This document shows positions 23,398 through 23,824 of a stretch of DNA of 23,824 nucleotides, piece by piece. Under the pieces are notes generated by a model that searched no databases, was not told the origin of the DNA, and saw nothing but the letters and a program-made list of their open reading frames with translations. Position numbers and translations under genes: made by a program. Source of the stretch: JBBQXK01 sp038251625 (GTDB lineage Bacteria > Pseudomonadota > Alphaproteobacteria > Rhodobacterales > Rhodobacteraceae); NCBI GenBank assembly GCA_038251625.1, contig JBBSBE010000053.1, positions 1 through 23,824 of the forward strand. Direction: 5' to 3'. Every line of letters begins with the position of its first letter. Positions within the stretch are counted from its first letter, which is position 1.

Positions 23398-23824
23398 GTG
23401 GGGGATATAGCCGAGACGGGGGCCGGGGGGAAGCCGCGGCTGTCCACACGTGCGACAGGGGGCGGGGTGTGGAATTTCAATGGGTTAGGGTAGGGTGATT
23501 TACGGATTGTTAGGGTGTTGCGCGGGGTAACGGGGAAGGGCGCGCGGGTGGAGGGGCCGCGGGGAGCGGCGGTCCTTGGGCGGCATGTGGGGGCGTGAGA
23601 GTCTTGATCGCGTTGGAGGGCGGCGATGCTGGACGGGGTGGACGTTGGATTTGTGTGGTCCAATTGGCGCTTTCGGCCCTTAGCGGACCCTCAGGCCGCG
23701 CGCGGCGAAGGACAGACGCCTGCACGGACCTGCCTTTCGTTGTCGCGTTTGCGGCTCTTTCAGAAGGGAACTTTGAACCTCTCTGGGAGCTAGAGACCTG
23801 TCGTTCATTGGATGGCATCATGCA
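23398..23824. other. 427-nt region without a convincing gene
   Basis: Open frames here are low-complexity Pro/Arg/Ala-rich translations, and I accept none. Visible items are three TAGGGT hexamers (23486, 23491, 23511) in a locally AT-richer patch that may hold the rimO promoter, and a CCGCGCGCGG palindrome near 23696. The right-hand 180 nt (AGCGGACCCTCAGGCCG and following) reminds me of dispersed degenerate sequence in Rhodobacteraceae genomes. No tRNA or terminator was found. Confidence 0.55.

Noticed and set aside
23510..23821. 103-codon minus-strand frame near the right edge
   Set aside because: It is a Pro/Ala/Arg-rich low-complexity translation without a binding site or motif.

Overview
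This is a GC-rich chromosomal segment that most resembles the Rhodobacteraceae (Rhodobacter-like Alphaproteobacteria). The grounds are the protein sequences as I recognise them, the tilS-ftsH order at the left edge, abundant GTG/TTG starts, and one copy of a CCTCCGGCGGGGATATTT-type intergenic element that I remember as common in that group. It reads as core chromosome. I found no tRNA, rRNA, CRISPR array, insertion sequence, integrase or phage gene.

Layout. (1) 1-3457, plus strand: the end of tilS, the membrane protease gene ftsH, a trans-aconitate methyltransferase (tam) and a MOSC-domain protein, tightly packed. (2) 3458-6510, plus: a one-carbon folate cluster in which fhs and folD flank a small PchB-like chorismate mutase that overlaps folD by 4 nt. 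(3) 6578-10103, minus: a ligase-associated DEXH helicase, the PdeM phosphoesterase and a PaaI-type thioesterase, without the ligase and exonuclease usually found in that repair set. (4) 10104-10475: a 372-nt non-coding region with several inverted repeats. (5) 10476-15652, plus: a membrane-anchored protein of unknown function, a YmdB-type phosphoesterase, an EamA transporter that appears to start at CTG, an SLC13/RCK_C permease and yebC with a clear intrinsic terminator. (6) 15720-17417: a cytochrome c, a Crp/Fnr-type regulator (minus) and a His/Met-rich exported protein. (7) 17421-20001: the divergent argP-argO pair and a second EamA transporter. (8) 20175-23397: rfbA, then a minus-strand set rimO - tandem CDGSH protein - AhpD-like protein. 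(9) 23398-23824: non-coding sequence to the window end.

The most distinctive observation is in region 6. Two FNR-like palindromes (ATGAC-N4-ATCAA and ATGAT-N4-ATCAT) are centred exactly 67.5 nt upstream of the ATGs of the cytochrome c gene and the His/Met-rich protein gene. The second also covers the start of the Crp/Fnr-type gene that lies between them. This predicts a compact, self-regulated respiratory or metal/NO-related regulon. Other points of note are the CTG start coupled to ymdB, the split DNA-repair cassette, the structured 10.1-10.5 kb region, and the tandem CDGSH protein downstream of rimO.

All family assignments come from reading motifs and remembered homologues; no database search was run.
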